A stretch of DNA of 64,000 bases. It comes from Brenneria alni (GTDB lineage: Bacteria; Pseudomonadota; Gammaproteobacteria; Enterobacterales; Enterobacteriaceae). Both the position numbers and the translations under genes were made by a program. The stretch covers positions 1 to 64,000 of the forward strand of contig NZ_MJLZ01000007.1 in assembly GCF_003666245.1 (NCBI RefSeq), written 5' to 3'. Shown piece by piece: positions 10,129-21,338 of this stretch (its first letter is position 1; the number at the start of each line of letters is the position of its first letter). Below the pieces are notes generated by a model. The model was given only the letters and a program-made list of their open reading frames with translations, searched no databases and was not told where the DNA came from.

Positions 10129-11685
10129 TCAGACATTAAAAGAGACTACGCTTATAGACGACGGAGAAACGCTCATCGCCCAAATACCATCACTCACCTT
10201 GTTAATCGAATTGAATACTGCGGGTATTACGCAATGAGGCGCGGCGAATGTGTTATGTGAGCGTGCGCTTTCTCCTTTTAATATTGTTCCGTTAGAAAAC
10301 TCAACTGGCTTATCAAATTCAATAAGGATGGTGTGCTCTTTGAACATATCGGTATTGATGATATTAAGATTGATGACATTGTCCTTCATTGAAGCAAACC
10401 CATATATTGCATTAACTGTTTTATTGTTTTCACTGGAAAGCACCTCCGTGTCGACCTGACACACTAATAAATCCGCTTCTCTATGCACCTTATACATATC
10501 AAATACATGATAATTGGGTGTTAAAATAGTGCGCTCGCCATCGGTGAGAAAGAGTGAATTCAGCACATTTACTGTTTGAGCCACACAGGCCATTTTAACT
10601 TTATCGCTATGCCTGTGGAAAATATCGAGCGTCAAAGCAGTCGTTATGGCATCTCGCATGGTGCATTGTTGCCATAATACCCGTCCATCATCACATGAAA
10701 AAGTATGCCAATTCCCCCATTCACCAATAATTAAATCACAGTCTATTTTATATTGAAAAGGCCCCTCTGTTTCAGCGATATTATTAATTCCTTCTTGTAT
10801 TAAATCATGTTGTTCAATGACAACATCTTCGATCTCCAGAGCGCCTGATAAAACCTTAAACCATTGCTTCTCATTAAAATCAACGATATTGTCAGTCGGA
10901 TCAGAAATATTCCAATTATAAAAATGCAAATCGTAACCATCTATTTTAGGCTGCCTGAATCTTGAAATAGAAGAAAAAAATTCCTTCGTCCATAAAACAC
11001 GCTCTTTTTCTTTATTGCCATCGGGGCCTACAGCTATAAATTTTAACGGATAATGTTCACTCTGAGGTGACAGCATATTACTAAATGTCGGGAATGCCGT
11101 GGCATATTTTCTGTATTCAGCAATATATTCAGCCGCCGTATAGGTTCCGCCCCCGGCCCAGCTTTCGTTTCCTATTCCCCAGTATTCAACATGGAAAGGC
11201 TCAGGGCTACCGTTTGCTTCCCTTTCTTTAGCAAGCGTAGTGAATTCCTTCCGGTTGCAGTATTCTGCCCATTCAACCATTTCAGCAGGCGAACCGGTCA
11301 ACATATTAATATTTATCCACGGTTTTGAACCGACGAGATGACATAACGTGATAAACTCATGGGTGCCAAACTGGTTGTAATCCAAGATATTGGAACCAAA
11401 TACCTCATTGTAATCCACCGGACGTTCAGACCGGTTGCCGATTCCGTGACGCCAGTGGTAATGATCGGCATGGCATCCCCCCGGCCACCTTAGCACCGGT
11501 GGCGAAATCCGGGCTAACGCATCCACAATATCCTTCCTGATCCCATGATAATTAGGGATTTTCGAATCTTCACCAACCCAGATACCATTGTAAATATTAG
11601 TGCCAAGGTTTTCTATAAACTGAGAATGCAGTTCCGCATTAACCGTTACCTTTTCTTTATTCTGTAAAACACGAATTTTTGTCAT
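10129..11685 (-). CDS. GH51 alpha-L-arabinofuranosidase, cytoplasmic
   Basis: This 518-residue glycoside hydrolase removes terminal L-arabinofuranosyl residues, probably from imported arabino-oligosaccharides of plant cell walls. It has the GH51 layout of a TIM barrel followed by a beta domain. The acid/base Glu174 lies in GIGNESWAGGG and the nucleophile Glu322 in IIGEWGNWH; LRWPGGCHADHYHW at residues 65-78 is also conserved in GH51. It has no signal peptide, so it acts in the cytoplasm. It is a single gene with AT-rich flanks, splitting the usual metL-metF neighbourhood, and no arabinose transporter or regulator lies beside it. This suggests horizontal acquisition. abfA is the usual name for this family. 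Confidence 0.9.
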   Translation of the reverse strand: MTKIRVLQNKEKVTVNAELHSQFIENLGTNIYNGIWVGEDSKIPNYHGIRKDIVDALARISPPVLRWPGGCHADHYHWRHGIGNRSERPVDYNEVFGSNILDYNQFGTHEFITLCHLVGSKPWININMLTGSPAEMVEWAEYCNRKEFTTLAKEREANGSPEPFHVEYWGIGNESWAGGGTYTAAEYIAEYRKYATAFPTFSNMLSPQSEHYPLKFIAVGPDGNKEKERVLWTKEFFSSISRFRQPKIDGYDLHFYNWNISDPTDNIVDFNEKQWFKVLSGALEIEDVVIEQHDLIQEGINNIAETEGPFQYKIDCDLIIGEWGNWHTFSCDDGRVLWQQCTMRDAITTALTLDIFHRHSDKVKMACVAQTVNVLNSLFLTDGERTILTPNYHVFDMYKVHREADLLVCQVDTEVLSSENNKTVNAIYGFASMKDNVINLNIINTDMFKEHTILIEFDKPVEFSNGTILKGESARSHNTFAAPHCVIPAVFNSINKVSDGIWAMSVSPSSISVVSFNV

Positions 11686-11854
11686 TTACCTTCTCCCGCG
11701 TTTCTCCTGCGTTTCAGGGCTTCAATAATTTTCGGATATTCTTTATCTAACTTATAGAAAAATGATACTTATGATTAGTAGTATGTAAATTATAGCAATA
11801 ATGCTTTACGTGCTTTTTTAATAAATAAACGACTATCAATTACCCATAAAAACA

Positions 11855-11910
11855 AAAACCCAGGCATCATCAGAATATATCGTACTATACACTGATGATG
11901 CCTGGGTTTT
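11855..11910 (-). terminator. Large perfect inverted repeat, probable metL terminator
   Basis: Arms of 19 bp (11855-11873 and 11892-11910, core CCCAGGCATCATCAG) are perfectly complementary around an 18-nt loop. On the minus strand the stem is followed by TTTTTGTTTTTATG, a good U-tract, so it should end transcripts arriving from metBL before the arabinofuranosidase promoter. It could also be a regulatory hairpin of the arabinofuranosidase gene. Confidence 0.7.
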
Positions 11911-12118
11911 GCCCAAAGTTCAGTAACAATCCCAAATCGGATTACATGATGCATAAACTTCAGAATACGAACAAGTTAATACGGTGTTTAAATTATTTTT
12001 TTGTGATAAACATCATGAATTTCCGTTTAAAAATAAATCATCACAGCTTTATTTTCTATAAATATAGCAATATCGTTAATATTGATTACCTGCTTTTTAA
12101 TATTCTCCGCTGGAATAT

Positions 12119-12152
12119 ACGCCGGGGTAACGAAACCTCCCGGCGTCTTTTT
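12119..12152 (+). terminator. GC-rich hairpin with plus-strand U-tract
   Basis: ACGCCGGG (12119-12126) pairs with CCCGGCGT (12139-12146), followed by CTTTTT. The orientation favours termination of rightward transcription, that is antisense to metL. On the minus strand it follows the metL stop codon directly but lacks a U-tract. Confidence 0.6.
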
Positions 12153-12162
12153 GTCCCCGGCA

Positions 12163-14598
12163 TTAAAGCAGTTGCGCCAGACGGTTTAAATCCGACTGGA
12201 TAGCCCCGGCGGTTACATCCCGCCCGGCTCCCGGCCCACGGATCACCAACGGATTATCCCGATACCAGCGGCTTTCTATTGCAAACACATTATCGCACGG
12301 CAACAAGGATGCCAGCGGATGATCGGGCCTTACCGCCTCAACACCGACACGGGCTTTACCGTTACTGTCAAAACGGGCGACATGCCGCAAAACCAGCCCC
12401 ATCTCCTGAGCGGCCTCCAGCCTTTGCAACATCTGCTCGTTCAGCGGTTCGCCATTCTCAAAGAACTGATCGACGGAACCTTTTTCACAACCCGCCGGAA
12501 CCAGCGACTCAACGCGAACCTGACTCGGTTCAATTTCATAGCCAGCCTCACGAGCCAGAATCACCAGCTTACGCATCACATCCTGCCCAGACAGGTCAAC
12601 GCGCGGATCAGGCTCCGTCAGCCCTTGCTGACAGGCCTGATCAACCAGATCAGTGAACGGCACTGAACCATCAAATTGCAGAAACAGCCACGACAGCGTG
12701 CCGGAGAAAATGCCACTGATGGACAGAATACTGTCGCCACTTTCGCGCAAGTCTCTGACGGCAAAGTTCACAGGTAAACCCGCGCCGACGGTGGCGTTAT
12801 ATAACCAGTGGCGGCCCGTCTTGGCGAAAGCATCCCGGATCTGGCGATAATTATTGCCGCCGGAAGCGCCTGCCAGCTTATTGGCGCTGATCACATGAAA
12901 ACCGTAGCTGGCGAAATCAAGGTACAGATCGGCAACCGACTCACTGGCGGTCACATCCAGCACCACTAAATCATCAAATGGATGCGCCCGCATCCACAGG
13001 AACAGATCTTCGCCATCACGTTCCAGTGCTTCACGCTCGAAAAAGGCTAACACCCTACTGGCATCCAGACCGTCGTAATTCAACAGACTACGAGTACTGT
13101 CCACCACACCGGCAAGCACAAATTCAAACCCGGTGCGGGCAGAAATATTCGTTTGCTCACGGGCAAACAGTTCCAGCCAGCGGGAACCGATATTCCCTTT
13201 GCCAAACAACACCAGACCAATGCGTTTTTCCGCACGAAACAACGAGTGATGTAGCCCACGGATCAGGTGTTCTGTTGGCCCGACGCGCAATACCGCCACC
13301 AGACTGATGCCATCTTCAGACTGCCAGATAAATTCCGTCGGCTGATCTTTCAACTGTTGGTAAAAACGGTGGCTATGCAACGGATTCTTGCAGACGCCAG
13401 CGCCCACCATCGCTACCAGCACTAACCCCTCGCGCATGGTTAATCGTACAGGCAAATCGGCCTGGTTCAGTAATTGCCAGGCGCTGTCGACCACCTCTGA
13501 GGTGTAACACAGTTGCAGCAGATTGCGATCGTGATGGCTCCCCGTTGCCAGCGGTTTTATTTGCGAACGATTCAGTAACTGCTCAACTTCTTTTTGTATC
13601 AGTGGGAAGTCGTGTTCCGTAGGCACCTGAACTTCAATCAGACAAACGTCATCATGACTGGTGACAATTTTGGCTCCCGTACCGGACGCCAACACGCGCT
13701 CAATACGGGTAGAACCTAGCTCCGGCTGATAACTGCAACGCAGTTGCAGATCGATATCACTGCCGGATACCGGTTGTAACGTGCGAGTATGCAGTACCGG
13801 CGCAGCCAATCGCGCCAGTTCACTCGCTTCATCCAGCCGTAGCAGAGGCAGCAGGCAGGCATCCTTAACTTTACGCGGGTCGGCGCTGTAAACCCCGGCG
13901 ACATCACTCCAGATGGTCACGCGCTCAACGCCCGCCAATGCACCAATCTGCGTAGCGGAATAGTCGCTGCCATTACGCCCCAGCAACACCGTTTCATCCG
14001 CTTCGTTACGACAGATAAACCCGGTGACTACCAGACGCTGCCCGGTATGCTGCGCCAGACACTGTTGCAGCAAAGGCCAGGAACGGCCTTCATCCACCTG
14101 GGGCTGCGCTGTCCGCTCCGCACGCAGAAAATCTCTCGCATCCAGCCAGGAGGCTTGCATATCCAATTGATTAAGCAAGGCGGACATCAAGCGAGCCGAC
14201 CAGATCTCCCCGTGCCCAACCACTTCGGCATACACGGCATCATCGACTTTGCCATCCAGAAGTGCGGCTAAACGCTCCAAATCGCGGATAAACTGGCTCG
14301 TCAGGCGTTCAGCCGCTTCAGGGGGGAGTAACCCGGCAATCAGGTCGCTCTGGTAGCGCCGCAACGCCTGCTGAACCTGATGAGCAGAGAGGCGATCGAT
14401 TTGACTCAATTGTAACCAGCTGATTAGCTGGTTAGTGGTGCCACCGGCGGCAGAAACCACCATCAAATCGCCGGGGTGACTGTACTCGGCCATAATACCG
14501 GCAACGCGCTGGTAACATTTCACATCAGCCAGGCTACTCCCGCCAAACTTATGCAATTGCCGGCCAGTTACCGTTCCCACTACTCCTGATGCACTCAT
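12163..14598 (-). CDS. metL: Bifunctional aspartokinase II / homoserine dehydrogenase II MetL
   Basis: MetL phosphorylates aspartate and, through its second domain, reduces aspartate semialdehyde to homoserine for methionine synthesis. The 811-residue protein (E. coli 810) has an N-terminal kinase domain (HKFGGSSLADVKCY, about 1-290), a regulatory-like middle and a C-terminal dehydrogenase (LFGKGNIGSRWLELF nucleotide fold at about residue 460, then NATVGAGLPV and SGTLSW). ATG at 14598, 2 bp after the metB stop codon, so metBL form one transcription unit under the metJ/metB operator. Confidence 0.96.
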   Translation of the reverse strand: MSASGVVGTVTGRQLHKFGGSSLADVKCYQRVAGIMAEYSHPGDLMVVSAAGGTTNQLISWLQLSQIDRLSAHQVQQALRRYQSDLIAGLLPPEAAERLTSQFIRDLERLAALLDGKVDDAVYAEVVGHGEIWSARLMSALLNQLDMQASWLDARDFLRAERTAQPQVDEGRSWPLLQQCLAQHTGQRLVVTGFICRNEADETVLLGRNGSDYSATQIGALAGVERVTIWSDVAGVYSADPRKVKDACLLPLLRLDEASELARLAAPVLHTRTLQPVSGSDIDLQLRCSYQPELGSTRIERVLASGTGAKIVTSHDDVCLIEVQVPTEHDFPLIQKEVEQLLNRSQIKPLATGSHHDRNLLQLCYTSEVVDSAWQLLNQADLPVRLTMREGLVLVAMVGAGVCKNPLHSHRFYQQLKDQPTEFIWQSEDGISLVAVLRVGPTEHLIRGLHHSLFRAEKRIGLVLFGKGNIGSRWLELFAREQTNISARTGFEFVLAGVVDSTRSLLNYDGLDASRVLAFFEREALERDGEDLFLWMRAHPFDDLVVLDVTASESVADLYLDFASYGFHVISANKLAGASGGNNYRQIRDAFAKTGRHWLYNATVGAGLPVNFAVRDLRESGDSILSISGIFSGTLSWLFLQFDGSVPFTDLVDQACQQGLTEPDPRVDLSGQDVMRKLVILAREAGYEIEPSQVRVESLVPAGCEKGSVDQFFENGEPLNEQMLQRLEAAQEMGLVLRHVARFDSNGKARVGVEAVRPDHPLASLLPCDNVFAIESRWYRDNPLVIRGPGAGRDVTAGAIQSDLNRLAQLL

Positions 14599-14600
14599 TG

Positions 14601-15761
14601 TTACCCCTTCGCTGCGGCCTGAAATGCACGATCCAGATCGGCAACAAGATCATCACCGTCTTCAATACCGGTTGAAATACGCAATAATGTTTCAGAAATC
14701 CCGGCAGCGGCACGCGCTTCCGGCGCCATACCGGCATGTGTCATTGTCGCCGCATGGGAAATCAGGCTTTCCACCCCACCCAGCGACTCCGCCAGAGTAA
14801 AGAGTTCCAGCGATGCCAGGAAACGGCGCAGGGTATCTTCATCCCCATCCAGCTCAAAACTGAGCATAGCGCCAAACCCGGATTGCTGACGACGTGCAAT
14901 TTCATGGCCGGGATTGTGCGGCAACGAAGGATGATATAATTTTTTCACCAGCGGCTGTTGCTGTAAATACTCAACCAACTGTAGCGCATTTTTCTGCGCC
15001 GCCGCTATACGCGGAGACAATGTGCGCAGGCCGCGCAGCAGCAAATAGCTGTCAAACGCGGCGCCGGTTACGCCGATATTGTTTGCCCACCAGGCAAGCT
15101 CGGTTGCCGTTTCCGGATCGCGGGCAATCACTGCCCCCGCCACCACGTCGGAATGACCGTTCAGATACTTGGTACAGGAGTGAACCACCAAATCCGCGCC
15201 CAGTGCCAGCGGTTGCTGCAATGCCGGACTCAGGAAGGTGTTATCCACCAGACTGGTTGCACCCGCAGCACGCGCCGCCTGGCAAATGGCGGCGATATCC
15301 ACCACGCGCAGCAGCGGATTGCTGGGGCTTTCTACCAGCACCAGTTTAGGCTTCTCTTCCAGTGCCGCATTGAGCGCCGCTTCATCTCCCTGATCGACAA
15401 ACCTGACGCGAAAGGCACCACGTTTATGTAAGCTGTCGAACAGGCGATAACTGCCGCCATAGCAATCATGAGGCGCCACAAGCAGATCGCCGGGGCGCAG
15501 AAAAACCGTGCAGACCAGCATAATGGCGGACATGCCGCTGCTGGTCAGTACGGCATTCGCACCACCTTCCAATTCAGCCAGCGCACGCTGAACGACATCG
15601 CGGGTGGGATTACCCCGGCGGGAATAGTCGTGCTCTCTTGGCTGGTTAAATCCGGTAAAGTTATAAGTGCTGGAAAGATGAATAGGAGGAACTACGCAGC
15701 CGTACTGCTCGTCATTGTTTAACCCGCTGCGAACTGCGATCGTTGCCTGTTTACGCGTCAT
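14601..15761 (-). CDS. metB: Cystathionine gamma-synthase MetB
   Basis: MetB is a PLP enzyme joining O-succinylhomoserine and cysteine to give cystathionine, the first committed transsulfuration step. It has 386 residues, the same as E. coli. The PLP lysine lies in SCTKYLNGHSDVVAG (about residue 198), with the family motifs SGMSAI and VESPSNPLL upstream. It is first in the metBL operon and divergent from metJ, with a five-unit met-box operator in the shared 248-bp intergenic region. Confidence 0.97.
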   Translation of the reverse strand: MTRKQATIAVRSGLNNDEQYGCVVPPIHLSSTYNFTGFNQPREHDYSRRGNPTRDVVQRALAELEGGANAVLTSSGMSAIMLVCTVFLRPGDLLVAPHDCYGGSYRLFDSLHKRGAFRVRFVDQGDEAALNAALEEKPKLVLVESPSNPLLRVVDIAAICQAARAAGATSLVDNTFLSPALQQPLALGADLVVHSCTKYLNGHSDVVAGAVIARDPETATELAWWANNIGVTGAAFDSYLLLRGLRTLSPRIAAAQKNALQLVEYLQQQPLVKKLYHPSLPHNPGHEIARRQQSGFGAMLSFELDGDEDTLRRFLASLELFTLAESLGGVESLISHAATMTHAGMAPEARAAAGISETLLRISTGIEDGDDLVADLDRAFQAAAKG

Positions 15762-15819
15762 CGGCTCTTTTCCTGGCTGGAGGCTGAGATAGGAACTAAA
15801 GAGTAAACTCAGTTTACTT

Positions 15820-15859
15820 GGACGTCAATACATCTAGACTTCTAAACTTCTTTGCGTAT
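15820..15859. promoter_or_regulatory. MetJ operator between metB and metJ (five met boxes)
   Basis: In 8-bp phase the boxes are GGACGTCA, ATACATCT, AGACTTCT, AAACTTCT and TTGCGTAT, compared with the consensus AGACGTCT. This is the expected place for MetJ to repress metBL and its own gene. Confidence 0.87.
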
Positions 15860-15913
15860 AGATTGAGCATAAGCATAATAACCGCTAGAATTGTGATATT
15901 TCATGACAGATGC

Positions 15914-15980
15914 TATATCCAACAGATTTCAGGACGCAGGAAGCCAATACACCTGCAACCCGGAAGACGACGGGTATATC
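15914..15980. repeat. ERIC-like palindromic element, metJ-proximal copy
   Basis: The segment runs from TATATCCAACAG to GACGACGGGTATATC and is imperfectly self-complementary. It aligns along its whole length with 23366-23434 upstream of menA (shared GATTTCA, GCAGGAAG, CAAT, TGCAAC, GACGGGTATAT). It resembles short, internally deleted ERIC/IRU-type elements of enterobacteria. It ends 29 bp before metJ and lies beyond the met boxes, so it is probably transcribed in the metJ 5' UTR. Confidence 0.75.
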
Positions 15981-16009
15981 TTCATTACGACTAATCTTTA
16001 AGGTATCCC

Positions 16010-16327
16010 ATGGCTGAGTGGAACGGCGAGTATGTCAGCCCCTACGCTGAACACGGTAAAAAAAGCGAGCAGGTTAAGAAAATCACTGTATCTATTCCGC
16101 TGAAAGTATTGAAGATACTGACAGATGAGCGGACGCGGCGTCAGGTTAACAACCTGCGTCACGCAACCAATAGCGAACTGCTGTGTGAGGCATTTTTACA
16201 TGCATTCACCGGTCAGCCATTGCCAAACGATGAGGATCTGCGTAAAGAACGTAGTGATGAAATTCCAGAAGAAGCCAAAATCATCATGCGGGAAATGGGG
16301 ATCAACCCGGATACCTGGGAATACTGA
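16010..16327 (+). CDS. metJ: Methionine regulon repressor MetJ
   Basis: MetJ is a ribbon-helix-helix repressor using S-adenosylmethionine as corepressor. The 105-residue protein is near-identical to E. coli MetJ. It has the DNA-contacting beta-strand [15 protein letters not shown] (residues 23-37) and the following helix with [23 protein letters not shown] at 16010 follows an AAGG. It is divergent from metBL. Both operators in this window (9833 and 15820) are its expected targets. Confidence 0.97.
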   Translation: MAEWNGEYVSPYAEHGKKSEQVKKITVSIPLKVLKILTDERTRRQVNNLRHATNSELLCEAFLHAFTGQPLPNDEDLRKERSDEIPEEAKIIMREMGINPDTWEY

Positions 16328-16413
16328 GAATCTGGCTGAGGAACCTGTACCAGGCCAGCATGGACGGATTAACGGATGAGCCGCTTTTCACCACAATGCA
16401 ATGGTTATGATCA

Positions 16414-16441
16414 AACAAAGGCACCCAGAGGTGCCTTTGTT
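16414..16441. terminator. Bidirectional terminator between metJ and rpmE
   Basis: ACAAAGGCACC (16415-16425) pairs with GGTGCCTTTGT (16430-16440), with T/A-rich flanks on both sides. It lies between the convergent metJ and rpmE. Confidence 0.8.
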
Positions 16442-16464
16442 GTCTTACAGCTAACCGGTAAAAC

Positions 16465-16680
16465 TTATTTTTTGCTGCCCGGTACGCTGAAACGCTTGTT
16501 GAAGCGATCGACACGACCACCCGTTGCAACATCACGTTGCTTACCGGTGTAGAACGGGTGGCATTCGCCACAAACGTCCAGGTTCAGATCGTGACCCACG
16601 GTAGAATGGGTTTTGATAACGTTACCGCAAGAGCACGTTGCCGTAACTTCTGCATAATTCGGGTGAATACCTTTTTTCAT
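16465..16680 (-). CDS. rpmE: 50S ribosomal protein bL31, zinc-binding form
   Basis: bL31 forms part of the B1b bridge between ribosomal subunits. The 71-residue protein has four metal-ligand cysteines: the CSCG pair at Cys16 and Cys18, and the CGEC pair at Cys37 and Cys40. It is therefore the zinc-containing (C+) paralogue. The zinc-free paralogue YkgM that replaces it under zinc starvation is not in the window. It is convergent with metJ and divergent from priA. Confidence 0.97.
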   Translation of the reverse strand: MKKGIHPNYAEVTATCSCGNVIKTHSTVGHDLNLDVCGECHPFYTGKQRDVATGGRVDRFNKRFSVPGSKK

Positions 16681-16867
16681 GGGAAACCTCTGTTAAGGCC
16701 GTGTCGCTATCCAGCCCTGTTCCGCCAGACACCACACGAAAGTTGAGTAATAAGAAGTTGAGTCAATCAACCATTATACAACGCAGTATAATGGCGGCGA
16801 ATCATACAGAATCTACCCACCCGATGCAATCGCATCCACACATTATCATGCGCAGCATGTACACTAG

Positions 16868-19141
<2,274 letters not shown>

Positions 19142-19180
19142 CGCTTCCAACGGTGTTGTTATTGCGAACTGCATCGAGAA

Positions 19181-19196
19181 ACTGACATCTATCACA
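19181..19196. promoter_or_regulatory. Candidate CRP site upstream of cytR
   Basis: ACTGA-CATCTA-TCACA matches 8 of the 10 conserved bases of TGTGA-N6-TCACA. E. coli cytR is controlled by cAMP-CRP, so the position 174 bp before the start is plausible. Confidence 0.45.
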
Positions 19197-19369
19197 GTTT
19201 CTATGCAAATTAAGCAATAAAAATTGCGCTCAATCTGTTAAGACTGTCCGCGAAAGCGATATTCTGAAAAGAATAGCAACGCCAAAACAATTGAATAACC
19301 CCAGCCGGCAAGGTAAACAGGCAACCCTGGCGGATAGCGCCAGTTTACACTGACGCAAGGAGAGAAGCG

Positions 19370-20413
19370 TTGGAGCAAAAGAAAGAAGTCAGCACAGCAA
19401 CGATGAAAGATGTGGCAGATAAAGCTGGCGTCTCAACAGCAACCGTATCCAGGGCGCTGATGAATCCAGAAAAAGTATCTACAACAACACGAAAAAAAGT
19501 AGAACAAGCAGTTATTGCCGTGGGATATTCTCCCCATTCGTTGGCCCGCAACCTTAAACGTAATGAATCACGTACCATCCTGACCATTGTGCCGGACATC
19601 TGCGATCCTTATTTTTCTGAAATATTCAGAGGCATTGAAGAAACCGCGGCTGAACACGGGTATCTGGTACTGATTGGTGACTGCGCCCACCAGCGCCAGA
19701 AAGAGAAAACCTTTGTCGATTTAATTATTACCAAACAGATTGACGGTATGCTGCTCCTGGGATCTGACCTGCCGTTCGAAGCAGGGAAAGAAGAGCAGCG
19801 GAATCTGCCGCCAATGGTGATGGCCAATGAGTTTTCGCCGGAATTAGCATTGCCGACCGTACATATTGATAACCTGACGGCCTCTTTTGAAGCCGTACAC
19901 TATTTGCATCAGTTAGGTCATCAGCGTATCGCCTGCATTGCAGGCCCCGAGCATATGTACCTAAGCCAATACCGCTTGCAGGGTTATATTCAGGCATTGC
20001 GCCGCTGCGGAATAATCATCGATAACCAATACATTATCCGAGGCGATTTTAGTTATCAAACCGGGGTAAACGGCTTGATTGCGCTGATGAAACACCCCCA
20101 GCCCCCCAGCGCCATTTTTTGCCATAACGACATTATCGCGCTGGGCGTACTTTCACAGGCGAAAAAAATGCGACTGGATATACCGCGTGATATCTCGGTA
20201 GTCGGTTTTGATGATATCGAACACGCTCAATATTGCTCGCCGCCATTAACGACAGTGGCGCAACCACGTTATCAGATCGGACGCGAAGCGATGCTGCTAT
20301 TATTGGAGCAGCTACACGGGCACACTGTACACAGTGGTTCCCGACTGCTGGCCAGTGAACTGGTCATTCGTGAAAGCACTGCGGCACTGAATTTTTCCCG
20401 TAACAGGCTTTAA
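19370..20413 (+). CDS. cytR: LacI-family nucleoside catabolism repressor CytR
   Basis: CytR represses nucleoside uptake and catabolism genes in cooperation with CRP and is released by cytidine. The 347-residue protein has an N-terminal LacI helix-turn-helix (MKDVADKAGVSTATVSRAL) and a periplasmic-binding-protein-like sensor domain with the family signatures IVPDICDPYFSEI and TKQIDGMLLLGS. The start is TTG at 19370, supported by AAGGAG 7 bp upstream. It is followed 80 bp later by ftsN, the conserved priA-cytR-ftsN order. Confidence 0.94.
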   Translation: MEQKKEVSTATMKDVADKAGVSTATVSRALMNPEKVSTTTRKKVEQAVIAVGYSPHSLARNLKRNESRTILTIVPDICDPYFSEIFRGIEETAAEHGYLVLIGDCAHQRQKEKTFVDLIITKQIDGMLLLGSDLPFEAGKEEQRNLPPMVMANEFSPELALPTVHIDNLTASFEAVHYLHQLGHQRIACIAGPEHMYLSQYRLQGYIQALRRCGIIIDNQYIIRGDFSYQTGVNGLIALMKHPQPPSAIFCHNDIIALGVLSQAKKMRLDIPRDISVVGFDDIEHAQYCSPPLTTVAQPRYQIGREAMLLLLEQLHGHTVHSGSRLLASELVIRESTAALNFSRNRL

Positions 20414-20493
20414 GACTTCTGGTGCTGGTCAAATATTTTAGGGTTCAGTAACATGGCCCCTAATCACTTTATTCAATTCACAGCGAAACGACA

Positions 20494-21300
20494 GTGGCAC
20501 AAAGAGACTATGTCAGCCGGGGGCGCTCGACTACGCGCCGGAAAAAGACAACCACCCGGAGAAAAAGCAACGCGTCAGGAACGTCTAAAACCATGATAGC
20601 GCTGGCTGTCGCCGTTTTGGTCACCTTTGCCGGCGGGTTGTATTTCATCGCCCATAACAAACCAGAAGAGTCGCCCGTATTGCCACGTCAAAGTATGGGT
20701 AAAGGGAGTGGGTTGCCTCCCAAGCCGGAAGAACGCTGGCAATACATCAAAGAGCTGGAAAACCGTCAGCTTGGCGTTCCTTCACCAACCGAACCCTCTG
20801 CCGGAGGGGATATTCAGTCGCCGGTACAGTTGACCGATGAACAGCGCCAACTGCTGGAGCAGATGCAGTCTGATATGCGTCGCCAGCCCACACAGCTCTC
20901 TGAGGTTCCTTATAACGATCAGACTCAGGTGCCGCGCTCACAGGTAATCATCAAACCGCCAGCGCAAACACCGGCGACAACGCCACCGCCAATAACGGCG
21001 ACACCCGCGCCGGTAGCGCCAATACAAAAACCGGACGCAGTGAAACAGCCTGAGGCGTCTAAGCCAGAAAAAACACAACGCTGGATTGTGCAATGCGGGT
21101 CATTCAAAAGCATGGAACCTGCCGAGTCGGTAAGAGCGCAATTGGCTTTTGCCGGTATTGAAAGCCGGATCGCCTCTAACGGGGGGTGGAACCGGATTAT
21201 GCTGGGCCCTTATAATAACCGTGCGGCTGCCGACAAAATGCTACAGCGTCTTAAAGAGATTGGGGCGTCCAGTTGTATCCCGCTTGCCAGTGGGGGTTGA
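20494..21300 (+). CDS. ftsN: Cell division protein FtsN
   Basis: FtsN triggers septal peptidoglycan synthesis by activating FtsWI through FtsA and FtsQLB. The 268-residue protein has a basic cytoplasmic tail (residues 1-31, many Arg/Lys), one membrane segment (MIALAVAVLVTFAGGLYFI, about 34-52), a Pro/Gln-rich periplasmic linker and a C-terminal SPOR domain (about 190-268, with CGSF and MLGPY) that binds denuded septal glycan. The start is GTG at 20494, as in E. coli. The sigma-32 promoter of hslVU overlaps its stop codon. Confidence 0.95.
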   Translation: MAQRDYVSRGRSTTRRKKTTTRRKSNASGTSKTMIALAVAVLVTFAGGLYFIAHNKPEESPVLPRQSMGKGSGLPPKPEERWQYIKELENRQLGVPSPTEPSAGGDIQSPVQLTDEQRQLLEQMQSDMRRQPTQLSEVPYNDQTQVPRSQVIIKPPAQTPATTPPPITATPAPVAPIQKPDAVKQPEASKPEKTQRWIVQCGSFKSMEPAESVRAQLAFAGIESRIASNGGWNRIMLGPYNNRAAADKMLQRLKEIGASSCIPLASGG

Positions 21301-21325
21301 AAAATCCCACCCCCTCCCCCATTTA
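21297..21325 (+). promoter_or_regulatory. Sigma-32 heat-shock promoter of hslVU
   Basis: TTGAAA (21297-21302), a 14-bp spacer and CCCCATTTA (21317-21325) match the sigma-32 consensus CTTGAA/CCCCATnT. The -35 box overlaps the ftsN stop codon. hslVU is a known heat-shock operon, and the sigma-32 gene rpoH is also in this window (48606). Confidence 0.85.
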
Positions 21326-21338
21326 TAAAATCAATATG

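Larger units (their letters stand above)
11686..12162. other. AT-rich intergenic region between arabinofuranosidase and metL
   Basis: These 477 bp are clearly richer in A/T than the neighbours. A promoter for the arabinofuranosidase should lie at about 11690-11850. The region contains a large inverted repeat (11855-11910) and a GC-rich hairpin (12119-12152). A 102-codon open frame on the plus strand (11895-12203) has no ribosome-binding site, low-complexity N/I/K/F-rich composition and runs into metL, so I do not call it a gene. Confidence 0.6.

Noticed and set aside
11895-12203. 102-codon open frame on the plus strand before metL
   Set aside because: AT-rich, low-complexity translation, no ribosome-binding site, contains the hairpin at 12119 and ends inside metL on the opposite strand.
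12978-13307. Long antisense frames within metL, btuB, zntA and the chemoreceptor genes
   Set aside because: These are codon-bias shadows of well-conserved genes, with no independent start context or homology.
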